Origin: Chloroflexota bacterium
GTDB taxonomy: Bacteria; Chloroflexota; Dehalococcoidia; DSTF01; RBG-16-68-14
Assembly: GCA_022573935.1 (NCBI GenBank)
Contig: JACZTE010000012.1
Coordinates: 1-11,292 of the forward strand
Length of the DNA: 11,292 nucleotides
Direction of reading: 5' to 3'
The position numbers were made by a program, and so were the translations under genes. The notes under the pieces are model-generated. The model was not told where the DNA came from, ran no database searches, and saw only the letters and a program-made list of their open reading frames with translations. Positions 5,475 to 11,292 of this stretch are shown piece by piece (positions within the stretch are counted from its first letter, which is position 1; every line of letters begins with the position of its first letter).

Positions 5475-7872
5475 GCTGCCCAAAGATCTGCCCGTCAGCG
5501 CGCCCCGCTGGGTAGGCCGCGGCGTCAACCGCGTGGAGGACCCTGTGCTGCTCACCGGCCGTGCGGAGTTCATCGACAACCTGACGCGGCCCGGCATGCT
5601 CCACTGCGCCATCCTCCGCAGCCCATACGCCCACGCTCGCATCGGCCGCATCGACACGAGCGAGGCGGAGCGGCTGCCCGGGGTGGTAGCGATCGTGACC
5701 GGCGAGGACGCGCTGCGCTGGACGCAACCTTCGCCCACGTCCCCGCGAGGTTGGGGCACCCACTGCCTGGCCACGGACAAGGCCCGCTTCGTGGGCGAAC
5801 CGGTGGCCGCCGTCGCCGCCGTCAGCCGGTACGTGGCGGAGGACGCGCTGGAGCTGATCGACGTGTCCTACGAGCCGCTGCCTCCGGTCGTCGACGCCAA
5901 ACGGGCACTGGAGCCCGACAGCCCGCTCGTGATCGAAGAGCGCGGCACCAACGTCATGTACGAGCGTGTCTTCACCTGGGGCGACGTGGACGAAGCCTTT
6001 CGCACGGCCGACCACGTCTTCAGCGAGCAGTTCCGCTGGCATCGCGTGGGCGCCAACCCGCTGGAGACGTTCGGCGTGATCAGCGAGTGGGACATCGTAA
6101 ACGAGGCGCTCACCTGCTATGGGAGCTTTCAGGCCCAGTCCTTCATGGCGCTCGGCAGGGCGGGGACGTTCGGTCTGCCAACGAACAGAGTACGCCTGAT
6201 CAGCCAGCCGCACGGCGGCAGCTTCGGCGGCAAGGGCGGCGGCCGCGGGACGGACATCACCGCGATGCTCTCGCGAAAGGCGGGCGGGCGGCCGGTCAAG
6301 TGGATCGAGGACCGCATAGAGTACCTGATCGGCGGCGGCGGGCAGGCCTGGGATCGTCACTACGAGGCCTCGATCGCCGTGAAGGCGAACGGCACGGTGA
6401 CGGGCCTCAAGGTGAAGCTGCTCGACGACCTGGGCGCCACCGCCGAGGGCTTCGCCGCTACCGCCGCCGCGAAGCCGATGGCGTCGTTCACCGGCTGCTA
6501 CACCATCCCGACCGCTCAGTACGACCTGACCATCGTCGCTACCAACAAGCTCCCCGAGAGCGCCTATCGCGGCATGGGGCCGCCGCCGCACAACTTCGTG
6601 CTGGAGCAGCTCATGGACATCGCGGCGCAAAGCCTGGGCCTCGACCCCGCCGAGATCCGCCGGAGGAACTTCATCCCCGCCGACCGCTTCCCCTACACCA
6701 TCCCGAGCGGGCAGGAGTACGACAGCGGCAACTACGAGGCGACGCTGGACAAGGTGCTCGAGATCGGCGACTACCAGAAGCTGCGCGAAGAGCAGGCCGA
6801 GGCGCGCAAGCAGGGCCGCCTGCTCGGCATCGGCATCGTCGCCGCAATCGAGCCCGGCGTGTTCGACTGGAACGCCTACGCCATCGTGGGCGTGCGGGGC
6901 ATCGGCGTGCCAGAGGGCATCACGGTGAACATCGACATGCGGGGCAAGATCGTCGCCCGCGTAGGCTTCGCGCTGGAGGGTCAGGGCCAGTACACCGTCA
7001 TCGCTCAGGTGCTCGCCGACTACTTTGGCATGGAGCTCGCCGACGTCAACGTCATCCCGATGGACTCGCTCTCCGCGCCGCCCAGCTTCGGGCCGGGGGG
7101 CAGCCGCCTGGGCGTGGCCATCACGAGCGCCACGCTCGGCGCGGCCGAACGGATCAAGGAAAAGATGATCAAGGTCACCGCCAAGCTACTCGAGGTCGGA
7201 ACGGACGACATCGAGCTGATGGATGGCAAGTTTCGCGTGAAGGGGACGCCGGACGCCGCGCTGTCGGTGGCCCAGGTGGCCGGAACGATGCTCGGCCGTA
7301 GCGACCTGCTGCCGCCCGACATCGACCCGAACCCGGAAGCCACCTATGTGTGGACCGCCCCGGACCGCAAGCCTCCCGACGACGACGGCCGGGTGAAGAG
7401 CTACCTCACCTCCGCCAACGCCTGCCACCTCGTCGTCGTCGAGGTCGACCCGGAGACCGGCCTGGTCAAAATCCTGAAGTACTTCATCGCCGACGACTGC
7501 GGGACGCGTCTCAACCCCGCCAACGTGGAGGGGATGACGCAGGGCGGCGTTGCCCAGGGCATCGGCGCGGCGCTGCTCGAAGAGTACGTATACGACGACG
7601 AAGGTCAGCCGCTCACGACCACGTTCATGGACTACCTCATCCCGACCATCCACGAGGTGCCGATGACCGAGAAGGCCGCGCTGGTGACGCCGTCGCCGTT
7701 CACGCCGCTGGGCGCGAAGGGCGCAGGCGAAGGCGCCATCCACACCACGCCGGCGGCGGTGCTCTGCGCGATCAACGATGCCCTGCAGCCGTTGGGCGTG
7801 CTGGCGACGGAGGTGCCCGCAACGCCCAGCCGCCTGTGGCAGCTAATCCAGGACGCGAAACAGCGGTCGTAG
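5455..7872 (+). CDS. Molybdenum hydroxylase large (CoxL-type, Mo-cofactor) subunit, non-CODH active site
   Basis: 805 aa, the usual length for xanthine-oxidase-family large subunits. It binds the Mo-cytosine-dinucleotide-type cofactor and hydroxylates a C-H bond with water as oxygen source. In order: N-terminal alpha/beta hammerhead domain from GRGVNRVEDPVLLTGRAEF, the first Mo-cofactor domain with HGGSFGGKGG (253-262), the active-site loop AYRGMGPPP (370-378), GQGQ (510-512), PGGSRLG, DDCGTRLNPANVEGMTQGG, and GAKGAGEGA (753-761) with the catalytic Glu759. True aerobic CO dehydrogenase has AYxCSFR with a Cys that binds copper; that Cys is absent. The more common hydroxylase form is AYRGAGRPE; here it reads GMGPPPHN, so the Arg and Glu after the loop are replaced. 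It is best called a substrate-unknown hydroxylase. Last gene of the operon; one base separates its TAG from the convergent dehydrogenase stop. Confidence 0.93.
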   Translation: MSVEFPRLPKDLPVSAPRWVGRGVNRVEDPVLLTGRAEFIDNLTRPGMLHCAILRSPYAHARIGRIDTSEAERLPGVVAIVTGEDALRWTQPSPTSPRGWGTHCLATDKARFVGEPVAAVAAVSRYVAEDALELIDVSYEPLPPVVDAKRALEPDSPLVIEERGTNVMYERVFTWGDVDEAFRTADHVFSEQFRWHRVGANPLETFGVISEWDIVNEALTCYGSFQAQSFMALGRAGTFGLPTNRVRLISQPHGGSFGGKGGGRGTDITAMLSRKAGGRPVKWIEDRIEYLIGGGGQAWDRHYEASIAVKANGTVTGLKVKLLDDLGATAEGFAATAAAKPMASFTGCYTIPTAQYDLTIVATNKLPESAYRGMGPPPHNFVLEQLMDIAAQSLGLDPAEIRRRNFIPADRFPYTIPSGQEYDSGNYEATLDKVLEIGDYQKLREEQAEARKQGRLLGIGIVAAIEPGVFDWNAYAIVGVRGIGVPEGITVNIDMRGKIVARVGFALEGQGQYTVIAQVLADYFGMELADVNVIPMDSLSAPPSFGPGGSRLGVAITSATLGAAERIKEKMIKVTAKLLEVGTDDIELMDGKFRVKGTPDAALSVAQVAGTMLGRSDLLPPDIDPNPEATYVWTAPDRKPPDDDGRVKSYLTSANACHLVVVEVDPETGLVKILKYFIADDCGTRLNPANVEGMTQGGVAQGIGAALLEEYVYDDEGQPLTTTFMDYLIPTIHEVPMTEKAALVTPSPFTPLGAKGAGEGAIHTTPAAVLCAINDALQPLGVLATEVPATPSRLWQLIQDAKQRS

Positions 7873-7873
7873 C

Positions 7874-9025
7874 CTAGCCTCGCGGCAGGCCCAGGCCTCG
7901 CGTGGCGATGATCGTTCGCTGGATCTCGGACGTGCCGGCGATGATCGTCGCCGTCGTCGATGAGATCACGGACGGTTCGATGCGGCCCCCCAGCGGCGCG
8001 CGGGGCTCGCTGTGGCTCAGGTTCCCGTACAGGCCGGCCAGGCGCTGCGCGGTCGTGCCCAGCCGCTGGAACGCCTCGCTCATGAAGACCTTCGCCTGCG
8101 AGGCCTCCTGGTCAGGCAGCAGGCCCTTGGCCTGCATGCTGACGACACGGAGCGTGAGGAGACGGCCGATCTCCCAGTCGATCGCGTGCTGGCCGAGCAG
8201 GGCTCTTGCAGCCGTCGTCTCGCGACGCCCCTGGCCGCCCCGCCCGATCTCATGCACCAGGTCGCGCAGCAGCCTGTGGAACTGGCCGATGAAGAGGGCA
8301 TCGCCACGCTCGTACTGGAGGAGGGTCGTCGCCTGCTTCCAGCCCTCGTTCTCCTTCCCCACCAGGTTCTCGACGGGCACCTCGACGTCTTCGAAGAAGA
8401 CCTCGTTCAGCGCATGCTCGCCGACGGCGTCGTAGATCGGCCGGATGTCGATCCCCGCCGAGGCCGTGGGCAGGAGGAAGAGGCTGAGCCCGCGACCGCG
8501 CGACCCTTCGGGCCCCGTCCGCGCCAGCAGGATCATCCACTCGGAGCGATGGGCCATGCTGGTCCAGATCTTGTGCCCGTTGACGATGTAGCGGTCGCCT
8601 TTTCGCTCCGCGCGGGTGCGCAAGGAGGTGAGGTCCGACCCGGCGCCGGGCTCGCTGAACCCCTGGCACCAGATCTGCGCGTCGTTCGCGATCGCCGGTA
8701 GGTGGCGCTGCCGCTGCTCGTCGCTGCCGTAGAGGAGCAGGACAGGCGCGACCAGATCGACCGAGATCGCCGTGAGCCGAGGGGCGAGGGCAAAGCCCAA
8801 CTCCTCGTACAGCGCGAACTGCTCGTAGGGGGTGAGGCCGCGGCCGCCGAGCTCCTCGGGCCAGGCCGGCGCCAACAGCCGCCTCGCCGCCAGCCGCTTA
8901 TCGAGCTCTCGTGCCAGAGAGAAGTGCTCCGGCCGCACGTCCATCGGGAGGAAACCGGTGCCCTGCCAGTCGGGCGGCAGGACGGCCGCGACGGTCTCGC
9001 GTATCTCGGAGCGGATCCGCTCCAT
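7874..9025 (-). CDS. Acyl-CoA dehydrogenase (FadE-like)
   Basis: 383 aa from the ATG at 9025. FAD enzyme that introduces an alpha,beta double bond into an acyl-CoA and passes electrons to ETF. Marks: PAWPEELGGRGLTPYEQFALYEEL (54-75 area), WCQGFSEPGAGSDLTSLRT (119-137, flavin contact), GHKIWTSMA (150-158), YERG (238-241) and the C-terminal AGTSEIQRTIIATRGLGLP (363-381). The medium-chain catalytic Glu (EGT) is Ala363 here, as in many FadE proteins that use a base elsewhere; Glu239 in YERG is a candidate. Family N-termini read like MDFxxTPEQ. The frame upstream of the ATG encodes LDFQPTPE beginning with CTG at 9047-9049, after an in-frame TGA, so the real start may be that CTG. GGAG directly abuts the ATG at 9025, too close for a normal site. 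Last gene of the minus-strand operon. Confidence 0.93.
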   Translation of the reverse strand: MERIRSEIRETVAAVLPPDWQGTGFLPMDVRPEHFSLARELDKRLAARRLLAPAWPEELGGRGLTPYEQFALYEELGFALAPRLTAISVDLVAPVLLLYGSDEQRQRHLPAIANDAQIWCQGFSEPGAGSDLTSLRTRAERKGDRYIVNGHKIWTSMAHRSEWMILLARTGPEGSRGRGLSLFLLPTASAGIDIRPIYDAVGEHALNEVFFEDVEVPVENLVGKENEGWKQATTLLQYERGDALFIGQFHRLLRDLVHEIGRGGQGRRETTAARALLGQHAIDWEIGRLLTLRVVSMQAKGLLPDQEASQAKVFMSEAFQRLGTTAQRLAGLYGNLSHSEPRAPLGGRIEPSVISSTTATIIAGTSEIQRTIIATRGLGLPRG

Positions 9026-9086
9026 CTCCGGCGTCGGCTGGAAGTCCAGGGCTGGTCAGCTCACTTTCTCTGGGGATGGCCGCAGG

Positions 9087-9521
9087 CTAGGAAGCCTCCC
9101 GGCGAGAGCGAAAGACGACGAGCGAGAGCTCCTCGTCGATCTCCTCGAAGGCGACCTGCAGCGGCATCCCGATCTCGTACTCCTCGACCGGAACGTCGAT
9201 CAGGTTCGTCACCATGCGCGGGCCTTCTTCCAGTTCGACCGCCACGACCGGCCATGGCACTCGCTCCTGGAAGTACGGGAGGATCGGCGGGTGGGCCACC
9301 GTCCAGCTATAGAGCGTGGCCCGGCCGCTCACCTCGCTCCAGACCGCCTCAGGCGACCCGCAGGCGTAGCAGCCGACCTCGGGCGGGAATCGGTAGGCAT
9401 TGCAGGCCTTGCAGCGCTGTAGGACGAGGCGGTGCGATCGGGCCGCCGACCAGAAGGGCTCGGTGAGCGGCGTCACCTCTGGCAGCGGTCGCTCCGTGAT
9501 CATGGCGGGACGTTCGGCCAT
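9087..9521 (-). CDS. DUF35 / Zn-ribbon OB-fold acyl-CoA-associated protein
   Basis: 144 aa, standard size. The N-terminal rubredoxin-like Zn ribbon has Cys37, Cys40, Cys51 and Cys54 (QRCKACNAYRFPPEVGCYAC). The OB-fold follows from about residue 64 (SEVSGRATLYSWTVAHPP, then YFQERVPWPVVAVELEEGPRM and IGMPLQVAFEEIDEE). Family members bind CoA thioesters and form complexes with thiolase-fold partners: HMG-CoA synthase/thiolase in archaea, and the Ltp2 aldolase with the DUF35 domain of ChsH2 in steroid side-chain degradation. The thiolase-fold gene lies four bases upstream. The Shine-Dalgarno GGAGG overlaps that gene's final codons, so the two are translationally coupled and probably made as a complex. 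The ATG at 9521 is preferred because of this site; an ATG at 9506 (MITERPLPE) is an alternative. Confidence 0.92.
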   Translation of the reverse strand: MAERPAMITERPLPEVTPLTEPFWSAARSHRLVLQRCKACNAYRFPPEVGCYACGSPEAVWSEVSGRATLYSWTVAHPPILPYFQERVPWPVVAVELEEGPRMVTNLIDVPVEEYEIGMPLQVAFEEIDEELSLVVFRSRREAS

Positions 9522-9525
9522 CTTC

Positions 9526-10677
9526 CTACCTCCGCAAGAGCAACGCGCTGGTGGGAACCACCGCGGCGGCAGCGACGAGGGCCACCGATGCGCCGGGCAC
9601 CTGACAGGTGGACGTGCCGCGGATCTGGCGCACGCCCTCCAGCACGTGGTTGAAGCCGTGCACGTACGCCTCCGAGAGGCTACCGCCGTGGGTATTCGTG
9701 GGAATGTCGCCGTCGGGCCAATCGATTCGGCCCTCCTCCACGAACGCGCCTGCCTCCCCCCGGCCGCAGAAGCCATACGCCTCCAACTGCCAGAGCACCA
9801 TGGGGCTAAACACATCGTAGAGCAGCGCCACGTCCACGTCCTCGGGGCCCAGGCCCGACTGGGCGTAGAGCTCGCGAGCGGCGTAGACCGACGGGAGATC
9901 GAACGGGTCGTCCTTATAGAGCAGGCCGCTCATCATGTGGTGATGCGGCCCCATGCCCTGAGCCGCTCCGGCGATGTAGGCCGGCGGCTGCTTCAGGTCG
10001 CGCGCGCGCTCGGCGCTCGTCACGATGACGGCGCAGGCGCCGTCCGTCTCCAGCGAACAGTCGAGCAGATGCAGCGGGTCTGAGATGAGCCGCGAGTTGA
10101 TCACGTCCTCGACGGTGATCGGATCGCGAAAGAAGGCGCGCGGGTTGCGCCCCGCGTTGGCCCGCTGAGCGACGGCGACGCGGGCGAACTGCTCGGACGT
10201 CGCGCCATACTCGTGCATATAGCGTCGCGCGAGTATGGCGATCTGCTGCGCGGGCCCGACGAGGCCGTACGGCAGCTCGAAGGCCGCAGTCCCGCCGACA
10301 CGAGCGCTCGCCTTGGCCCACGGCCGCGTCCCGGAACCTCGATTCCGCGCCCGGAAGCCGACGGCGACCGACGCCCTGCCGGTCTCGATCGCCATCGCCG
10401 CGTGCGCGACCGGGGCGCAGGCCGCGCCGCCGCCGTAGCCTGCCCCGCCCCAGACGCGCAGGTTGGGCACGCCGAGGTTGCGCGCGACATCGAGCTCGCT
10501 GTTCGCCTCCTCGCCGGGCGTCTCGATCTTGAAGATCGCGTCGACGTCCTTGGCGGTCAGCCCGGCGTCGTCCAGCGCGTCTCGGATCACCTCGAGCGAC
10601 GTCTCCAGCTCCGTGCGGCCGATGTCCCGCACGTACTCCGTCGTGCCGATGCCGACGATCGCGGTTTTGTCTCGAAT
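9526..10677 (-). CDS. SCP-x/Ltp2-like thiolase-fold protein, probable aldolase; apparent ATT start
   Basis: 383 aa if read from the ATT at 10675-10677. The N-terminus then matches the family (RDKTAIVGIGTTEYVRDIG), and GGGGGAGG on the minus strand (10683-10690) sits five bases before the ATT. The first conventional start is a GTG at 10632, which would remove the conserved first beta strand. The thiolase fold is clear: ALDDAGLTAKDVDAIF, GGGAACAPVAHAAMAIETG, DPLHLLDCSLETDGACAVIV, LLYDVFSPM and NTHGGSLSEAYVHG. By my alignment the nucleophilic Cys position is Gly83, with Cys87 four residues later. The GHP His position is Tyr338, and the C-terminal CxG Cys is missing. A conventional thiolase reaction is therefore unlikely. 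With its DUF35 partner it resembles the retro-aldolase Ltp2, which cleaves a beta-hydroxyacyl-CoA. A non-catalytic or decarboxylative role remains possible. Confidence 0.88.
   Translation of the reverse strand: MRDKTAIVGIGTTEYVRDIGRTELETSLEVIRDALDDAGLTAKDVDAIFKIETPGEEANSELDVARNLGVPNLRVWGGAGYGGGAACAPVAHAAMAIETGRASVAVGFRARNRGSGTRPWAKASARVGGTAAFELPYGLVGPAQQIAILARRYMHEYGATSEQFARVAVAQRANAGRNPRAFFRDPITVEDVINSRLISDPLHLLDCSLETDGACAVIVTSAERARDLKQPPAYIAGAAQGMGPHHHMMSGLLYKDDPFDLPSVYAARELYAQSGLGPEDVDVALLYDVFSPMVLWQLEAYGFCGRGEAGAFVEEGRIDWPDGDIPTNTHGGSLSEAYVHGFNHVLEGVRQIRGTSTCQVPGASVALVAAAAVVPTSALLLRR
9529..9533 (-). promoter_or_regulatory. Ribosome binding site for the DUF35 gene
   Basis: GGAGG on the minus strand, seven bases before the ATG at 9519-9521 and lying inside the last codons of the thiolase-fold gene. 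It fixes the DUF35 start and indicates translational coupling. Confidence 0.75.
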
Positions 10678-10682
10678 GGCGG

Positions 10683-10690
10683 CCTCCCCC
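10683..10690 (-). promoter_or_regulatory. Strong ribosome binding site upstream of an ATT codon
   Basis: The minus strand reads GGGGGAGG, with GGAGG five bases before the ATT at 10675-10677. No ATG, GTG or TTG lies at a suitable distance in any frame. Together with the family N-terminus that begins exactly there, this makes ATT the best start for the thiolase-fold gene. Confidence 0.65.
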
Positions 10691-10723
10691 TCGTGTGCGG
10701 CGTGGGCTATCGACGAGCGTCCG

Positions 10724-11278
10724 CTACGCGCCGCTCCGGCTGGGCAGAACGAGCGTGGCGCTACAGGGAGTCATCGGCCCTTCCTGGGTCGAGATCGTGA
10801 TGTCTAGGTCGACCCGATGCTCGCCGTCCTCCACGTACTTCCTGGTCACCCGGCCGGTGATCCGCATGTCGTCGCCGGCGCAGACGTTGCCCTGCATCGC
10901 GATCTTCATTCGTCGCACGGTGCTCGTCGGGCCGCCCCAATCCGTCATGAAGCGGCTGACCATGCCCATGTTGAACGGTGTGTTGAGGAAGACATCCCTG
11001 GTCTTCGACTGCTGCTGGGCGTAGTCGCGGTTGGAGTGTTGGGGCGAGAAGTCCCGCGTCGCCGACGCGAGGTAGACGCAGCGCGTGAAGGTGATCGGCA
11101 TGACCAGCTCCGGCAGCTCTTCGCCCTCCTCGACGGCCTCCCAGGCGCGACCTTGGTACTCGGGCGGACGGTAGCCGGTCTCCTCACCCCGGATCGCCTC
11201 TTCGACAGCCGGGCTCCAGCCGCCACCGTCCGTCGCCTGCTCGGCTTCGCCGTCGCGCCCATAGCCGAAAGCCGTCAT
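10724..11278 (-). CDS. MaoC-like hot-dog-fold acyl-CoA hydratase (possibly 5'-truncated by window edge)
   Basis: 184 aa from the ATG at 11278; the frame stays open to the window end 14 bases further, so the true start may lie outside. A polar N-terminal segment (about residues 1-44, rich in Gly and Glu) precedes a hot-dog domain starting near AWEAVEEGEELPELVMPITF (45-64). The hydratase motif is seen at ATRDFSPQHSNRDYAQ (73-88), with Asp76 and His81 in the D-x4-H spacing of (R)-specific enoyl-CoA hydratases; the usual Gly before the Asp is Arg75. The end shows CAGDDMRITGRVTRKYVEDG and a beta-rich tail. It would hydrate the enoyl-CoA made by the acyl-CoA dehydrogenase at the end of this operon and feed the thiolase-fold aldolase next door. 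ChsH1-type one-domain hydratases often pair with a second hot-dog protein, which is not visible here. A 46-base gap separates it from the next gene. Confidence 0.87.
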   Translation of the reverse strand: MTAFGYGRDGEAEQATDGGGWSPAVEEAIRGEETGYRPPEYQGRAWEAVEEGEELPELVMPITFTRCVYLASATRDFSPQHSNRDYAQQQSKTRDVFLNTPFNMGMVSRFMTDWGGPTSTVRRMKIAMQGNVCAGDDMRITGRVTRKYVEDGEHRVDLDITISTQEGPMTPCSATLVLPSRSGA

Positions 11279-11292
11279 CCGCTCGCGGACGA

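Noticed and set aside
5458..6630. 390-residue open frame antisense to the large subunit gene
   Set aside because: Typical GC-rich shadow frame with Arg/His/Gly-rich, low-complexity translation and no recognisable domain; the sense gene is unambiguous.
5751..7301. 516-residue open frame on the plus strand inside the large subunit gene
   Set aside because: Out-of-frame shadow, very Arg/Gly-rich, no family resemblance.
5455..7872. Identification as aerobic carbon monoxide dehydrogenase CoxL
   Set aside because: The AYxCSFR loop with the copper-binding Cys is absent; the loop reads AYRGMGPPP.
4060..7872. Identification as 4-hydroxybenzoyl-CoA reductase
   Set aside because: The FAD subunit is about 292 aa and lacks the Cys-rich [4Fe-4S] insertion typical of that enzyme's beta subunit.
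7877..7902. Direct repeat GCCTCGCG spaced 18 bases at the convergent junction, with a 4-bp AGGC/GCCT hairpin between
   Set aside because: It lies within the coding end of the acyl-CoA dehydrogenase (RGLGLPRG) and is explained by repeated Arg/Gly/Leu codons; no terminator features.
1..11292. Recoding of TGA to an amino acid, suggested by the TAG-only free stops
   Set aside because: No in-frame TGA is needed inside any recognised gene, and two genes clearly end at TGA in TGATG overlaps, so the standard reading holds.

Overview
This is a dense, GC-rich stretch of bacterial chromosome (strong G/C preference at third codon positions, long shadow ORFs on both strands). It reads as a catabolic locus of an aerobic or facultative heterotroph. 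The gene families (paired CaiB/BaiF CoA-transferases, a Cox-type molybdenum hydroxylase, an SCP-x/Ltp2-like thiolase-fold protein with a DUF35 partner, a MaoC hydratase) are frequent in Actinobacteriota, Chloroflexota and some Proteobacteria. I cannot assign a phylum from the sequence. No rRNA, tRNA, CRISPR array, insertion sequence or regulator gene was seen.

Layout. (1) 1-1841, plus strand: the end of one family III CoA-transferase gene and a complete second one, joined by a TGATG overlap. (2) 1838-3802, minus strand: livH and livM, the two membrane permeases of a branched-chain-amino-acid-type ABC transporter, without their ATPases or binding protein; livM and the second CoA-transferase share a CTAG at their stops. 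(3) 3803-4059: a divergent promoter region with a near-consensus sigma-70 promoter to the right and an extended -10 box to the left. (4) 4060-7872, plus strand: a medium-small-large molybdenum hydroxylase operon (FAD, 2x[2Fe-2S] and Mo-cofactor subunits). Its active-site loop reads AYRGMGPPP, so it is not a CO dehydrogenase of the AYxCSFR type. (5) 7874-11278, minus strand, transcribed from right to left: MaoC-like hydratase, thiolase-fold protein, DUF35 Zn-ribbon/OB-fold protein, acyl-CoA dehydrogenase.

How the genes may work together (inference): an organic acid is imported through a LivHM-type transporter, converted to a CoA thioester by the CoA-transferase pair and hydroxylated by the molybdenum enzyme. 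It is then desaturated by the acyl-CoA dehydrogenase, hydrated by the MaoC protein and cleaved by a thiolase-fold/DUF35 complex. That last protein appears to lack the thiolase nucleophilic Cys and the GHP His, which points to retro-aldol chemistry of the steroid side-chain Ltp2 kind. The substrate is unknown.

The features most worth a second look are: the thiolase-fold gene appears to start at ATT behind a strong Shine-Dalgarno; the acyl-CoA dehydrogenase family N-terminus extends to a CTG upstream of its first ATG; every stop codon not locked in a TGATG overlap is TAG (9 of 9); and both convergent gene pairs have essentially no intergenic space.
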